Shown here piece after piece: positions 10,894-21,881 of a stretch of DNA of 64,000 nucleotides. The notes below the pieces were generated by a model, which worked only from the letters and a program-made list of their open reading frames with translations, did no database searches and was not told the DNA's origin. Numbering within the stretch: position 1 is the first letter of the stretch; every line of letters starts with the position of its first letter. Position numbers and translations under genes: made by a program. Origin of the DNA: Lumbricus terrestris (taxonomy: Eukaryota > Annelida > Clitellata > Crassiclitellata > Lumbricidae); contig OX457036.1 of the NCBI GenBank assembly GCA_949752735.1, forward strand, positions 6,664,692-6,728,691, given 5' to 3'.

Positions 10894-11555
10894 TCCGACT
10901 CTCTAGCGCCTTTCTGAACATGACCACCATATTCGTTAATCGGGCGTTGATGTTCATTAGCAATGGACGATGAAAAGGGAGCGTTCTGTACAGTTTTAAA
11001 AATTCCCTTAAATATTCCGTGATGTGTACCGATAATAATCCGTTTCCTGTTAATTTCGATTCCTCCCATTTCCATATATTGGTCTCATTTTTAATCGTGC
11101 GGAACGACATCTGTCGTTGCATCTGATTGGTTGAACTCGTCTCGATTTTTTTACCAATCAAAGTCTAGCGGACGCTGTTAACGGAATCAGAAATCAGAAG
11201 GTAACCACGGGCAGAAACGATAATCAGTCTTCTTCTCGATTTCAGTTGACTACCAAGCAGGTAAATAACTAACATAGTCATTTTTATTATTGTCACTCTT
11301 GATAAACTTAAATATTTACTCAATATTTTTCTCAAAATCAAAACCTATAATGAACGACAACGAACTTTATAAATTTATTTTTAAAAGTAATTAAAACGAG
11401 CTCAACTACGGAAATTCTTGCAATAATAATTCTATTGTTCAATAGCTCAATAATTATTTATACTGTAACGTACATAGTAGAATTTTAGGTGCTCCTCGGA
11501 GATGCAAATATAATCGTGTGAAAATAACTATATATATTTTATGAATTCCAATGAA
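10894..11555. other. No gene seen
   Basis: The frames on the minus strand (10814-11161) run through the MITE and show no family features; the remainder is AT-rich. Confidence 0.4.
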
Positions 11556-11690
11556 AAGGTGTGGTACATCTCCAACTATTATAATTTCTTTAAATGGCTG
11601 GTGCCTATTATACTTTATTTAAGTCACCCATATAATAGAACTCTGCCTCACTGCTGAACAAACTGAGTTAAAGCGTGAACTGTAAACACT
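11556..11690 (+). repeat. Repeat D, copy 2
   Basis: gaaaaggtgtggtacatctc, then tttctttaaatggctggtgc, then ctgctgaacaaactgagtta: the same order of blocks as 6440-6570 and 33241-33370. Confidence 0.55.
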
Positions 11691-12149
11691 GTAATTTTGA
11701 CGGTACCATGGCATGTTTTGATAGGTATACTTGCAAAACGCCACTCAAAAAGGCTGGTTGCGCGCTCCCGACCGGGACCAGCCTCGATAAAGACAAACAG
11801 TCCCCATTAGCTTGAGGAATTGAGAGGAGCAGAGACTAAGGTCCTGGCTCCTGATGGATACGATGTCAGCTGGACGGGCTACAATGGTAAAATTACTGCA
11901 CCGAGTTGTAGCGAAAGTCGTCACAAATGTTGTAATAGGTCCCTACGTCATGTTCTTTGCTGATTATAATCAGTATATAACACGTAATTAATCTTCTTGT
12001 ATAATTATAATTATTGTATTGTCATTTGAACCGTTAAACACCTTGAAGATTGTTGCCATTCAGACATTATAAACTTAAACTGTACTCTGCAAATGCTACT
12101 AAGTCGGCAGGCGTGTAATTTCTGTATTTCAGCATTTGTGAACAACTCT
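11691..12149. other. No gene seen
   Basis: Unassigned sequence. Confidence 0.4.
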
Positions 12150-12306
12150 TTTACAGTTGCACTACTGTAAATACCAGTCCCAAGACAGGTAAAAGCAGGA
12201 GGGTGTCTCAAAATAGTCTTCGTTATCACATAATATAGCGCTGTCAATCGGAAATTACAAATAGTCAGGTTGTTACTGTCGGTTGGTTATAATTATTGTA
12301 ATTTTG
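12150..12306 (+). repeat. SINE-H, long form
   Basis: accagtcccaagacaggtaa, a gtctcaaaatagtcttcgtt block, and the downstream cagg-ttgttactgtcggttgg block also seen at 32215-32250, which defines the longer version of this family. Confidence 0.65.
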
Positions 12307-12675
12307 CATTAATTCATTCATTCATTATTAGAATTTATATAGCGCCCCTTCAAGAAACTACTCAGAGGCGCTCCAAGTCCAGCCACGGGAAAAGAAAAAA
12401 TATTTAAGGGATTTAAAAAATAAAGATTGACTGGTCAGATGGAGGAGATGCAGGTTAGGAGAAAGGTCATTCCAGATTGACGGCCCCACAACCGAGAAGT
12501 CTCGGCGCTGTCTGGTAGCCAAGCGAGCCCGTGGAACAAGTAGTTGTCCCTTCGCAGCAGAGCGAAGGGCCCGACGCGCTTCAATGTCAGAGACTGGGCG
12601 ACAGAGAACGCGCAAGGTAAGATGGAGCACAACCAAGGCTACAGCGAGAAACCAGAGCTGCAATTTGATAGTGGA
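12307..12675 (-). pseudogene. L2-like LINE, RT C-terminus and 3' tail (left half of an interrupted copy)
   Basis: Minus-strand frames read IHYQIAALVSRCSLGCAPSYL, then RRALRSAAKGQLLVPRARLA, then DFSVVGPSIWNDLS and SRGWTWSASE-stop, with frameshifts between blocks. These are the ordered C-terminal blocks of an L2/CR1-clade RT ORF. The tail aactactcagaggcgctcc, gcgccccttcaag and CATT units follows. The missing upstream part resumes at 24315-24500. The two halves were separated by an RTE insertion and then by the gypsy insertion. Confidence 0.8.
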
Positions 12676-13126
12676 TCATCATCATCATCAGGAACCATGG
12701 GCTCAGCGCCCGTAGGTGTCCACTGCCATCTTCATTAAGCTCCTCCGTCGACCTCTGTCCATCGCCGCGTGACTCAGCTCTTGGAGTGATGCTCTCCCCC
12801 ACATGGTGATGTCGTCCAGCCACTCCCTATGCGGTCTCCCTCTTCGATTCGTCCCCTCCATCCTGCCGAACATCAGCGTTTTTATTTTCCTATCGTCCTT
12901 CATTCTGCAGATGTGCCCAAAAAGCCTCAGCTTTCTTCCGATCAGCTTCTGCATGATGTTCTCCTTTTGGCGTATTCGTTTGTAAAGCTCTGCGTTCGTG
13001 ACTTTCTGTGTCCAGACTATTCCCAGAATCTTTCGGTAGCACTTTCTTTCAAAAGTCAATAGCCTTTGTTCTATCTCCTTCGTTATTGTCCAGGACTCAC
13101 ATCCATATAGTACTACACTGAAGTAG
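12676..13126 (-). pseudogene. RTE-like LINE fragment, RT C-terminal region
   Basis: The minus frame reads SVVLYGCESWTITKEIEQR, then TFERKCYRKILGI, LRLFGHICRMKDDR, NRRGRPHREWLDDI and ends VDTYGR-stop. The LYGCESW, GHxxRM and RGRPxxxW blocks are typical of the end of RTE and related endonuclease-type LINE ORFs. A TGA-repeat tail (about 12677-12690) follows, as is common for RTE. The copy is 5' truncated. The gypsy LTR begins four bases after its last preserved codons. Confidence 0.8.
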
Positions 13127-13885
13127 TGTAACGCCCGCCCCTATCGGCATCCCCGGAGTCGCCACTTCCGGATCCTCGCTCGATGGGACCGCGTGCTGCT
13201 GTGGACGAGCTCTAGAGATAGAGGGAGGACAGGAGGAGGTGACTTCTGGGTTCGAATCCCAACCCAGGAAAGGCGGCCAGTCTTTTCGACTACCGTACTC
13301 CCTATATGAAATTGGCGGCCTACCAGCCAATCTATCACTCCTTCGCAATATACCAGGTTGCGTGAAATCTTTAGGCCTAGCACCCAAAGTTTCTTCCAGG
13401 CCGATGGTCGAGTGGTATGGCGCGTCCGCAGTGGTAATAGCGGTGAGGTAACCAGGGTTCAAATCCACAGCAGGCTTGGGTACCGGCGATGTCTCCAATC
13501 TTTCCAAGCGTGATACAACTTCCGTCAGCGCTTCCCTGACATTATCTCTTACCGCCGAGATCTCTTCTCTTACATTTAATTGCACTGAGGAAATAGCATC
13601 GCTAACATTTGATTGCACTGAGGAAATAGCATCCTGCGTATCTCTGACATAAGATTTTACAGAAGAGATTTCCTCTCTTACATTTGATTGCACTGCCAGG
13701 ACATTAAGCTCCACCGTGGCAATCGCCTCTTGCGTGTCTCTGGCATTGAGTTGCAACGACGACTGTATAGAAGTCATAGCATCATGAGTTGACTTAGCAT
13801 TAGTCTGTATTGCCTCGAGCAATACCTCCATAGAAGAAGGGGGCCGTGAAGGCTGAGCAGGGGTGACTGGCCTAGATTCCTCCAT
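13097..13885 (-). CDS. Coiled-coil ORF in the 3' LTR, reading into flanking DNA
   Basis: ATG at 13885 (MEESRPVTPAQPSRPPSSME...). It is the same reading frame as the ORF in the 5' LTR but exits the LTR at 13127 into the RTE fragment and stops after ...LLQCSTIWM, giving about 262 codons. In this copy it lies at the 3' end of the element, so it would be expressed only if the 3' LTR acts as a promoter. See 21882-22697 for the protein description. Confidence 0.6.
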   Translation of the reverse strand: MEESRPVTPAQPSRPPSSMEVLLEAIQTNAKSTHDAMTSIQSSLQLNARDTQEAIATVELNVLAVQSNVREEISSVKSYVRDTQDAISSVQSNVSDAISSVQLNVREEISAVRDNVREALTEVVSRLERLETSPVPKPAVDLNPGYLTAITTADAPYHSTIGLEETLGARPKDFTQPGILRRSDRLAGRPPISYREYGSRKDWPPFLGWDSNPEVTSSCPPSISRARPQQHAVPSSEDPEVATPGMPIGAGVTLLQCSTIWM

Positions 13886-15502
13886 AGCGCTATAGAAATG
13901 ACTTCTATCTTTACAGCTCACAATCAATCAAGTATTCATTCAACGTCAGTTGCATTCAATGCCATCAATGATCAAAGTCAGAAGTTTAATTAATATTTCT
14001 TATTATTCACAATCACTTGAATCTTCAATTGACATCAATTATGCTCAAAGCAATCAAACATAAAAGTCAGTAAGTTCAATTATCAGTTCCTATCCTTTGT
14101 AAAGACATTCAATGAAAATCAAATGCAACAATTCAATGCAAACACCTATCAACCGGAGTATGCCTAACTTAAATCCCGATTGACTCTCAAGTCCCACAGC
14201 CAATTTCAGTTCAGCCCAAAATGTCTTAATAACCGATCGTATTAATTCCCCAATAAAGCGTACCTTATGTCCGAAGACAAGGGACAAAGCCGATCGTGTG
14301 CGAAGAACAGCGACGAAGACGATATCCAAGAGATGCGACGAAACACACAGAAAGGCGTCGAGTTTGAAGCGCCCGAAAAGATCAGCTAAATCCGATGCTG
14401 ATTTCTCGCAATGAACAACAATTTCGGCTATTTATCCAAGCCGTTTGAGAAAGACGCCCTTAGGCAACCATACGAACAACCGCTTCGCAACACAATTTCA
14501 GAACGCTGACGATTCGAAGCCCACGATAAATCACTCCGTGTGACAGGGCGAAGAGAGGCCTTGAATTAGTAATCCAGGAATATATCCGAAGCGAGAGCGA
14601 AGACAAAACTTGCAGCGACGCTGATGTATTTCTCGCAACAAACAAACTCTTTTATTTAATCGACTCCATGTCGAGAGAGAATGAATCGCCGACAGAATCC
14701 GTGTATGCGCAACTAGTGCAAGCAGGCGCTTATCCTGGCCATGCTTCACCAACTTGATCGAGCCTAAAACTACCAACCGCCGCAATACATCCGACCGCCC
14801 TGAGATCCTGTGCGCAACTGAGCCTCTCAGCGTTGCGCTGCTCTTTTATTACTGCCTGACAAGGAGAGCGTCCCCCTTTCTGCGCATGACCAGCAAGCGA
14901 GCCGCGCGCGCAAACCCAGCAGCAACGCAGCTGTTTCAAGGCGGCAAGAATCAGCTGCCACGTGCGTCCTCTCCTGTGTATCTCTGCGTCTGTCTGTAGC
15001 TCACTATCTTTCTCCTTCTATCTCTCCTTCTGAAAGGCGCCATCTGCCGCTGATCACGTAGGCATCAAATGCACCAGTTCACCCTTGAGAAAACACACGT
15101 ACACAGACCCACACGCCAACGGTGTTTCCTTCTCAATCCGTGTCCCTGCCTGTGCTTGTCTGGCTGGCTGTATTCCTCGCTCACTCTGATCATCAGACCA
15201 CCTCAGAGAGCGTGCGAAAGTTTAATTACCCTCATCGACTGCAAGCGGCACGGCCTTTGAAGACAGCGACCGACGATCGCTGAGAGCGTGTGAACATATA
15301 CCAATTAATGGAACAGCAACGACTGCTGCCTACGTCAGCGGTCGCTGTGACCCGTGTCAAGCGCAAATCAACATTAAAATATAGGTCACACAAGGCAGCT
15401 CAAAAATACAGAAATAAAACAAATATATCAGATCCCTGAAACCCCATAATCGATTAAATAAAATAATATTAGCGACCCGTAGCGTAGTTATACGTCGCTA
15501 CA
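13127..15502 (-). repeat. 3' LTR of the gypsy element
   Basis: 2,376 bp with TG...CA termini and essentially identical to 21939-24314. This is long for a Ty3/gypsy LTR. It contains the coiled-coil ORF and an antisense tRNA-like segment. Confidence 0.95.
13403..13475 (+). repeat. tRNA-like segment inside the 3' LTR
   Basis: Plus-strand gatggtcgagtggtatggcg (A-box-like) and agggttcaaatccacagc (B-box-like) about 45 bp apart. The order resembles a class II tRNA, but no clean anticodon stem forms. It lies antisense to the coiled-coil ORF and the other LTR has the same segment. Confidence 0.4.
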
Positions 15503-15524
15503 CTATTCTCGGCCCTCCCTGATT
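15503..15524 (-). promoter_or_regulatory. Polypurine tract
   Basis: Read on the minus strand, AGGGAGGGCCGAGAATAG directly abuts the start of the 3' LTR, the position where plus-strand DNA synthesis is primed in LTR retrotransposons. Confidence 0.7.
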
Positions 15525-18372
15525 TCAGGATCCTTTTAATTGGAAAAATGGATCCTGAAATGTTAGTAAGGCCATACTCCAATTTTTACATCAATGATTC
15601 AAATGCAAGAATTAGAAATATATGCAATGAACAGTCCTCAACGTAAGCATCACAAAGTTCACATTTTAGCGTTAAATGTCAGTTCAAGCGAAAGAAACAT
15701 TTATTATTATTATAATTATATAGCTCCATCGCTAATAGTTCAGTGAAGCTCAAAAGCAATTCTATATATAGGTCTCCTTGAGTTTAGTTAAGCACAAAGT
15801 CCTCCACGGCAAGCATTGACTTAAGAACCCACGGGACAGCCACAAAAACCACTAGACCTTCGTTACCTTTACAACAGGTCATCTGATTAATAGGCCACCC
15901 ATGGCCTTTACTATCGAGACTTCTTTAGGCATTTCACTGTAGGCAAACGTCTACATTTAAAGACTCATCTAAGCAGTTAAACCTAAGTCTCTAATCCCAT
16001 TAACAACGGTGCTATCATAGCAAATTACCTGAAACCACACACACAGCTTAAGTCTCCAAAGGCCAATGCTCCATATAACTATCCGTAGGCTCCCCATCAA
16101 AGCTTACCGTAAGAGACCAAGCCCAACTTCAGCTTGAAACTAGGCCTGCTTCCAGCATAGCATCCTAATTATTATTATGCAACCGCTTACGCACAGAAAT
16201 TAAAATAGGCAGCCTAAGAACAATATAGGCCAGCATAACATTAGCGATTAAATGGTTACGCTTTGTAACACTAGGCATACATTCCTAGCGTGGCATGACT
16301 CAGCCAGCCATATTAATATGCATCGTTGGTCAATGCACAGAATAACTGCGATACGAAAGCTTAACTAGGTCAACTTAATATACTGTAATTACCGCTACAA
16401 TAAGCTTACAGGCTACACTTCTTGTAATCATCCTTCACGATATAGTGTAACCATAAAATAATAGGCCTATTAAAAAGACCATCATGATTTCAAAACTAAG
16501 ATTACAGTCTTTGCATAACTCTATATTAAGTTAGGCCATTTTAGTCTGTTTTTAGTCCAGTATTAATCCTTAGCATCATTACATGGCATCTATGCATCCT
16601 CTATTCTTCAGTCTATCATAAGCGCAGGCATCAGGCCACACACGCGTCAGCGCCTGGGAAAATCATCGATAATTAAAATCGCCGCTTTGATGCGTCGACC
16701 CCGTGTCTCTATTCCCCCCGCCATGCATCTACAGCGTGCGTCTAACACCGTGGGAGTTAGGCGACAAAACATGATCCTTATACATGTAGGTCAAAGTGCA
16801 TCGTACGACTAAGGTCGCGCTGTTTTGCACAAAATAAAATAAGACCTCAAATAAATCCTTTCAGAATTAGGTCAACCGTTAATCTAATCTATAGCTTAAT
16901 CTTTACTATGCTAATCATAGCAGTAAATCTTACATTACAGATTTAGTTATATTGCAGATTAAATGCACAATTATATTACAACAAGGACAGACGTTCCGAA
17001 CTTCTTTCGTCTGGAACAATTGAACACTGAGAATCTCAGTCGATAATCGTCGGCGTCCTAATGCGTCGCTCTCGGACTACGCCTCCGCTCTTCCTCCGCC
17101 ATCTACAATTGATCTGTAGAAGCGTGGAAAACTGCGAGGCCACCCATCAACAAGATCCAAATTAGGCCTATTGAACGAACTCGCAATTAGGTCATAGATC
17201 CATTCATGGATCCCAATATTAATCTGCACCGAATTAATAATAATATTAAATCCAATGCTACAAAATCATTTAGGCCAACCTCATTTCTCGCACAGACAGA
17301 GCTCCTAATTATTTTATGCCTAGTCCTAATAAATATTATTAGGCAACCAGTTTAATCATAGTCTACACTGCAAAATTATAAGACCAAATTGTGTATCGCA
17401 AGAGCATGGCTACTATTAAAATTAGGCCTCAAACAGCAACACTGATGCACCAGTACATGGGCCAATCATTCAAGTAGGCCTATTAAATCAAACTAAATAT
17501 ATTTATATCCTGCGTCTATCAACTGCAATCTAAATAATTCGTACTGCAACCAAAACATGTAGGCCTATGCAGGACTATTAATCAAAGAGCAGCTATGTAT
17601 ATTAATTTCACCGCTGTTAATCTCAAAACCTCGGTAATGCATTAAGGCGCTGAAGGACAATAAGGGACTATTATAGAACATTTATAGAGCGCCTCACTAA
17701 AGTTAATTAATAAGCATCCATACAATTATTATTATATATATATATGCGTTGACAATAGTTACGCATATAAGAACTCTATACACGGAACTTAGAAGCCTTA
17801 AAATTTAGCTGTGCAAATCCTTTAAAATTATTTTTTTAATTAATCATGTTATAGATGAAGCGGAATATAGGCCTAATGCAAATTTCGACTCTAAGCGTTA
17901 TCTTAGAGCCACCTCGTAGGCCTACAATTTTAACTTAGCCTCAAGAAAAGTATACAGTTAAGTTCACATAATCACGATCAGCAGTCTTAATTAAAATATG
18001 CAACCTTAGTCAATCTATCTTCAGGTCAAATTAATATTTATATAGCGCAATGCAAGAGCAGGGACAGTTCACATTCTGTCTATAGCAAGGCAATAATAAA
18101 ATCGTCCATCGCTTCAAGGCAAATGCAATACAATACTAATCTATATCACCATTGCGAACATTATTCTTAATCAGACAGTCGGCAATGCAATATTAATATT
18201 ATGCAATACACATATGAATGCACAACATACGATGCAAGAATACAGTTATTTACACAGTAGCACACACATGTAAAGCCTTCCACATGTAAATCAAAAATGT
18301 ATTCATCACAATCAAAATAAAACAGTGTTACAGGTACTCCTGCATTCATAATGGCCGCAAATTAAGCGGTCA
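15525..18372 (-). other. Non-coding internal region of the gypsy element, between pol stop and purine tract
   Basis: About 2.85 kb with no frame longer than 60 codons and no envelope-like protein. It is rich in aggccta and taggcc words and AT-rich, with a GC-richer island at 16620-16760. Such a long untranslated 3' region is unusual for this group. It may be filler required for packaging size, a decayed third ORF, or an older insertion. Confidence 0.7.
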
Positions 18373-21300
18373 TTAGGAACAGTACCTGGCCGGCCTCGTA
18401 ATGGTACGGCGGGGTCTTGACAGTTCCACAGGGGCGTCGTTAGTATCCTCAGTCCCCGGAAACTCGATTGGTTCCTGCGGTTGTAGGTCGGGTTCGGTCC
18501 AACCTGACGGAGGTTCACCCAGGTACGGCTTTAATTTGTCGACGTACACCAGCAGCGCTTGTGATCTGGCGGACTTCTGGATCCGGAACAAGACCGGACT
18601 CACTTGCTCCATGATACGGTAAGGACCACAGAACCACTTAGCCCATTTATCCTTGATCCGAGTGTACTTCCGGGGATAGTAATAGTACACCCACTGTCCT
18701 TTCGTGAACGACGGCTTTTTGACTCGTAGATCATACCGGAAAGCACGGCGGACGGCCTGTTTTTGCATGCATTCCCGAGCCAACTGGAACACGTCTCGCA
18801 TTTCCTCCGTTCTTTTCTGGATGTAATCGTTCACCGACAGCTGGGCATTGTTCTGGTTACAATCCCCAAGTACCAGATCGATTGGGAGGCACGTCTCTCT
18901 TCCAAGGAAAAGTTTGTTCGGCGTGAACCCCGTGCTTTCGTGTTGACTGGCCCGGTACGCTCCCATAATCCAGGGCAGGTGAATGTCCCAGTCTTTCTGA
19001 TTCTGTGCGACGACTTTGCCGAGCATGGAATTTAGGGTTCGATGTAGTCGTTCCACCGTTCCATTCGTGCTCGGTTTATAAGGTGACGTCCTGATTTTGT
19101 CAATTTGCATCAAGCGGCATAGATCTCGGAACAAGGCGGCCTCGAAACAGGGGCCCTGGTCGGTCAGGAGCTGTTTAGGGCAGCCGAATCTAGGGATCCA
19201 CTGGTCCATCAACATCCGGGCCACGGTCGCGGCTTCCTGGTTGCGAATAGGATAGGCCTCCGCCCAACGGCTGTAATGATCAATCACGGTCATGATATAA
19301 TGATATCCACGACTGGATACAGGATGTGGTCCGGTTATGTCGACGCCAAGACATTCCATTGGTTCACCGACGGCCATATCCTGGAGTGGTCCTTGCCTGG
19401 GTGGTTTCCCTCTGATGTACCGGGCGCAGCTGTCACATCGTTTCAGTTGCTGGTATACTTGTTCTCCCCAGCCCGGCCAGTAGGCTCGCTGTCGTACTTG
19501 TGCCGCGGTTCGTCGGACACCCAAATGCCCTCCGGACATCCCCTCATGTGCAAGACGGATGATGATTTCTCGTCGCCCGACCGGAGGTATCAACTGGTAG
19601 CGAACAGGCTCACCGTCAGAGTTCAGCCAAGTTCGATACAATAGTCCATTTCTAACGGTTAACTGAGGCCATTGATGAATCAAGGTTTTAGTCATCGCAC
19701 TGCAACTCCGTGTCTTCTCTCCGGTTGGCATTTCAGTTGATTTCGTCATCCATTGCAAAATCCAGTTTAGATCCGGATCTTGCCGTTGTTCTTCTGCTAA
19801 GACCACCGGATCCCAATCCGTCATTTCAGTCGAGGCAGGCTGAGATGGTTGGCGTCGTTCTTGGATGACGTTGACTTGGTTTGGCCTTCGAGACAGCGCA
19901 TCAGCATTTTGGTGCGCGGCACCGGACCGATGTTGTATGTCAAATTCAAATTCCTCCATGACTGAGAGCCACCGTGCCTGCTGTCCAATAGGCAATGGTG
20001 TCTTGCGGAGCCATTGGAGCGCTGAGTGGTCCGTTCGTAGGATAAATTTCCGTCCAAGAAGATATGGTCTGAACGCTTTGAGAAAGTTGATTACCGCCAG
20101 CAATTCCCTCCTTGTCACGTCATAATTTTGTTCCGCCACAGAACACACTCTGCTCCCGTAACAGATGACCCTTTCTTGCGATTCCTGCATCTGAGATAAG
20201 ACCGCCCCAATAGACTCCCCGGATGCATCCGTATCCAGTATGTACATCCCAGTATCGTTGGGAAGCGCCAAGATGGGGGATTCTGTTAAGCAGTTCTTTA
20301 GCTTTTGGAACGCGTTTTCACATGGACCAGACCAGTCAAACTTGTATCCCTTCTTAGTCATTTGGTGCAGTGGCCGGGCTATTTGAGCGAAACTCGGTAC
20401 GAACTTGCGATAGTAGGAACATAAACCCAAGAATGCCCGAACAGCAATAGCTTCGCTGTGAGCTGTCGAGGAACCCGGATAAGCGCGCGTGGAGAGACGT
20501 CGGATGTCGTCCACCAGGACGCCCATATCCTCGTCGACTTTCTGTTTCCTGGTGCTTAGCTGCGTTTGGAACAGGGCTTGTTGTTCAGCGTTGCCGTATC
20601 GTTCACGAAGTCGCTGGACCAAAGCCGTCCAAGTGTCCAGGCCATCTGCGTTCGACTCGCTCAGCAAATGAGTCGCCGGTTCAACCAATGAGACTACTAA
20701 TTGGTTCAATCTCTCCTCGTCCGTCCATCTGTTATTCCTGGCGCACACGGAGAATTTTCGTAAGAATGTTTCAACGTCCGTCTTTCCGCTAAAAGACCCG
20801 AGTTTCAGGAATTGTGTTGGCTTGGTAGACGAAGGCGACGACTGTTTGGCCTCGCCCTCTTTAGCTGTCGTCGACGCGGTCGGTTCTGCTTCCTTGATTG
20901 TTCCCTTTGAACCGATCGACGGTAACCCCCAGTCGCCGGTCGTTTGCGTTGCGACGGTGGTCGTCGGGACAACTTTAATAGGGCCGACTGAAGCGTTGGT
21001 AGACGTCCGTGCTCTCGTTTCACCAACCGCAGACGTCGCTTTATCATCGCCCGTCGTTTCATTCTTCTCCAGAGGTGTCGACTTCGTTACCGTCTGACAT
21101 CGCGGTAATTCGGCGTCACGGCTAAATCCGAAGTTCTGCGCACCCAGGCATGAACTCATCCTCGCCGATTCCACGACCGTTGGCCACCGAGGAAAGACGG
21201 CGTCGCTTGGTCGAAGCGGGTCGAGACAGCGAGGCGGGTCGACCCAAACCCGGTTGTCGCTGCTACCGTAGAAAGCGTTCGGAGCGTAGGTCGGAGCATA

Positions 21301-21849
21301 CCTCCACGGCATGTTTGAATGGTCGGGACGAGCGTATGGTTGCATCCAGTCGACCGTTGCCATCGCCGCTGGTCCAGGAGGAAGGTCGGGTCGAGCGTAG
21401 TCTCGACCAACCATGGTCGAAGTTGCACGACCGTGGAAAGCACCGTCGGGCATTGAGGTCGGCATTCCCGACGTTGGTTGCCGGCTGTCGATCCGGTGCT
21501 GCGCCGTTTCCGCTCTTTGTTGATCGACGAACGCAGGCGGTTCTTGCATCCTCCATTGCGGATCAAGTCGAGAATATGCACCGTGGGAAGGCGACGAAGA
21601 GGCAAAAGGAACTGGATTGACCTTATCACCCCCCTCCCGTGACAATTTATTAGCGATCGGTTTATTTATTTCCAAATTTCTAAACTCCGGTTGCCGTGCT
21701 GCATGCATTCTGTTATCAATTATTTTAACAGTTTTAGGTCTAGATTCCATTATCTTGCTGATTTCAATGTCTACACTACCATCATCAGACATTATATCCA
21801 CAATATCAGCAAATTCCCTTTCCTTCCTTCTTTCAAAAGAAATTGCCAT
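18373..21849 (-). CDS. Gag-Pol fusion polyprotein of the gypsy element (protease and RT core deleted)
   Basis: 1,158 codons from ATG at 21849. Residues 1-345 are a polar, Pro/Thr/Ser-rich Gag N-terminus. Residues 346-465 are capsid-like (FLKLGSFSGKTDVETFLRKF ... LRERYGNAEQQALF ... DDIRRLSTRAYPG). At about 466-475 the sequence jumps in frame from the Gag phrase SEAIAVRAF into LGLCSYYRKFVPSFAQIARP, the thumb end of a Ty3/gypsy RT. RNase H follows (TDASGESIGAVL near 540, RRELLAV, RTDHSAL, NADALSR). Integrase has an HHCC finger (H768, H775, C805, C808) and a D837-D897-E933 core with 35 residues between the last two, then a GPY module (FCGPYRIMEQ). Nucleocapsid fingers, protease and the RT YxDD palm are absent. 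No stop interrupts the frame, so the fusion could be made as one protein. Confidence 0.93.
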   Translation of the reverse strand: MAISFERRKEREFADIVDIMSDDGSVDIEISKIMESRPKTVKIIDNRMHAARQPEFRNLEINKPIANKLSREGGDKVNPVPFASSSPSHGAYSRLDPQWRMQEPPAFVDQQRAETAQHRIDSRQPTSGMPTSMPDGAFHGRATSTMVGRDYARPDLPPGPAAMATVDWMQPYARPDHSNMPWRYAPTYAPNAFYGSSDNRVWVDPPRCLDPLRPSDAVFPRWPTVVESARMSSCLGAQNFGFSRDAELPRCQTVTKSTPLEKNETTGDDKATSAVGETRARTSTNASVGPIKVVPTTTVATQTTGDWGLPSIGSKGTIKEAEPTASTTAKEGEAKQSSPSSTKPTQFLKLGSFSGKTDVETFLRKFSVCARNNRWTDEERLNQLVVSLVEPATHLLSESNADGLDTWTALVQRLRERYGNAEQQALFQTQLSTRKQKVDEDMGVLVDDIRRLSTRAYPGSSTAHSEAIAVRAFLGLCSYYRKFVPSFAQIARPLHQMTKKGYKFDWSGPCENAFQKLKNCLTESPILALPNDTGMYILDTDASGESIGAVLSQMQESQERVICYGSRVCSVAEQNYDVTRRELLAVINFLKAFRPYLLGRKFILRTDHSALQWLRKTPLPIGQQARWLSVMEEFEFDIQHRSGAAHQNADALSRRPNQVNVIQERRQPSQPASTEMTDWDPVVLAEEQRQDPDLNWILQWMTKSTEMPTGEKTRSCSAMTKTLIHQWPQLTVRNGLLYRTWLNSDGEPVRYQLIPPVGRREIIIRLAHEGMSGGHLGVRRTAAQVRQRAYWPGWGEQVYQQLKRCDSCARYIRGKPPRQGPLQDMAVGEPMECLGVDITGPHPVSSRGYHYIMTVIDHYSRWAEAYPIRNQEAATVARMLMDQWIPRFGCPKQLLTDQGPCFEAALFRDLCRLMQIDKIRTSPYKPSTNGTVERLHRTLNSMLGKVVAQNQKDWDIHLPWIMGAYRASQHESTGFTPNKLFLGRETCLPIDLVLGDCNQNNAQLSVNDYIQKRTEEMRDVFQLARECMQKQAVRRAFRYDLRVKKPSFTKGQWVYYYYPRKYTRIKDKWAKWFCGPYRIMEQVSPVLFRIQKSARSQALLVYVDKLKPYLGEPPSGWTEPDLQPQEPIEFPGTEDTNDAPVELSRPRRTITRPARYCS

Positions 21850-21881
21850 TTCGCCTGTTCTAGCATAGTCAGTTTCCTCTT

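Noticed and set aside
15525..18372. Envelope gene in the gypsy element
   Set aside because: No frame above about 60 codons, no signal peptide or membrane-type stretch of useful length.
21150..21629. 156- and 157-codon open frames on both strands within the gypsy gag region
   Set aside because: Both overlap the Gag N-terminus, which has clear continuity into capsid, RNase H and integrase; the alternatives show only composition shadows.
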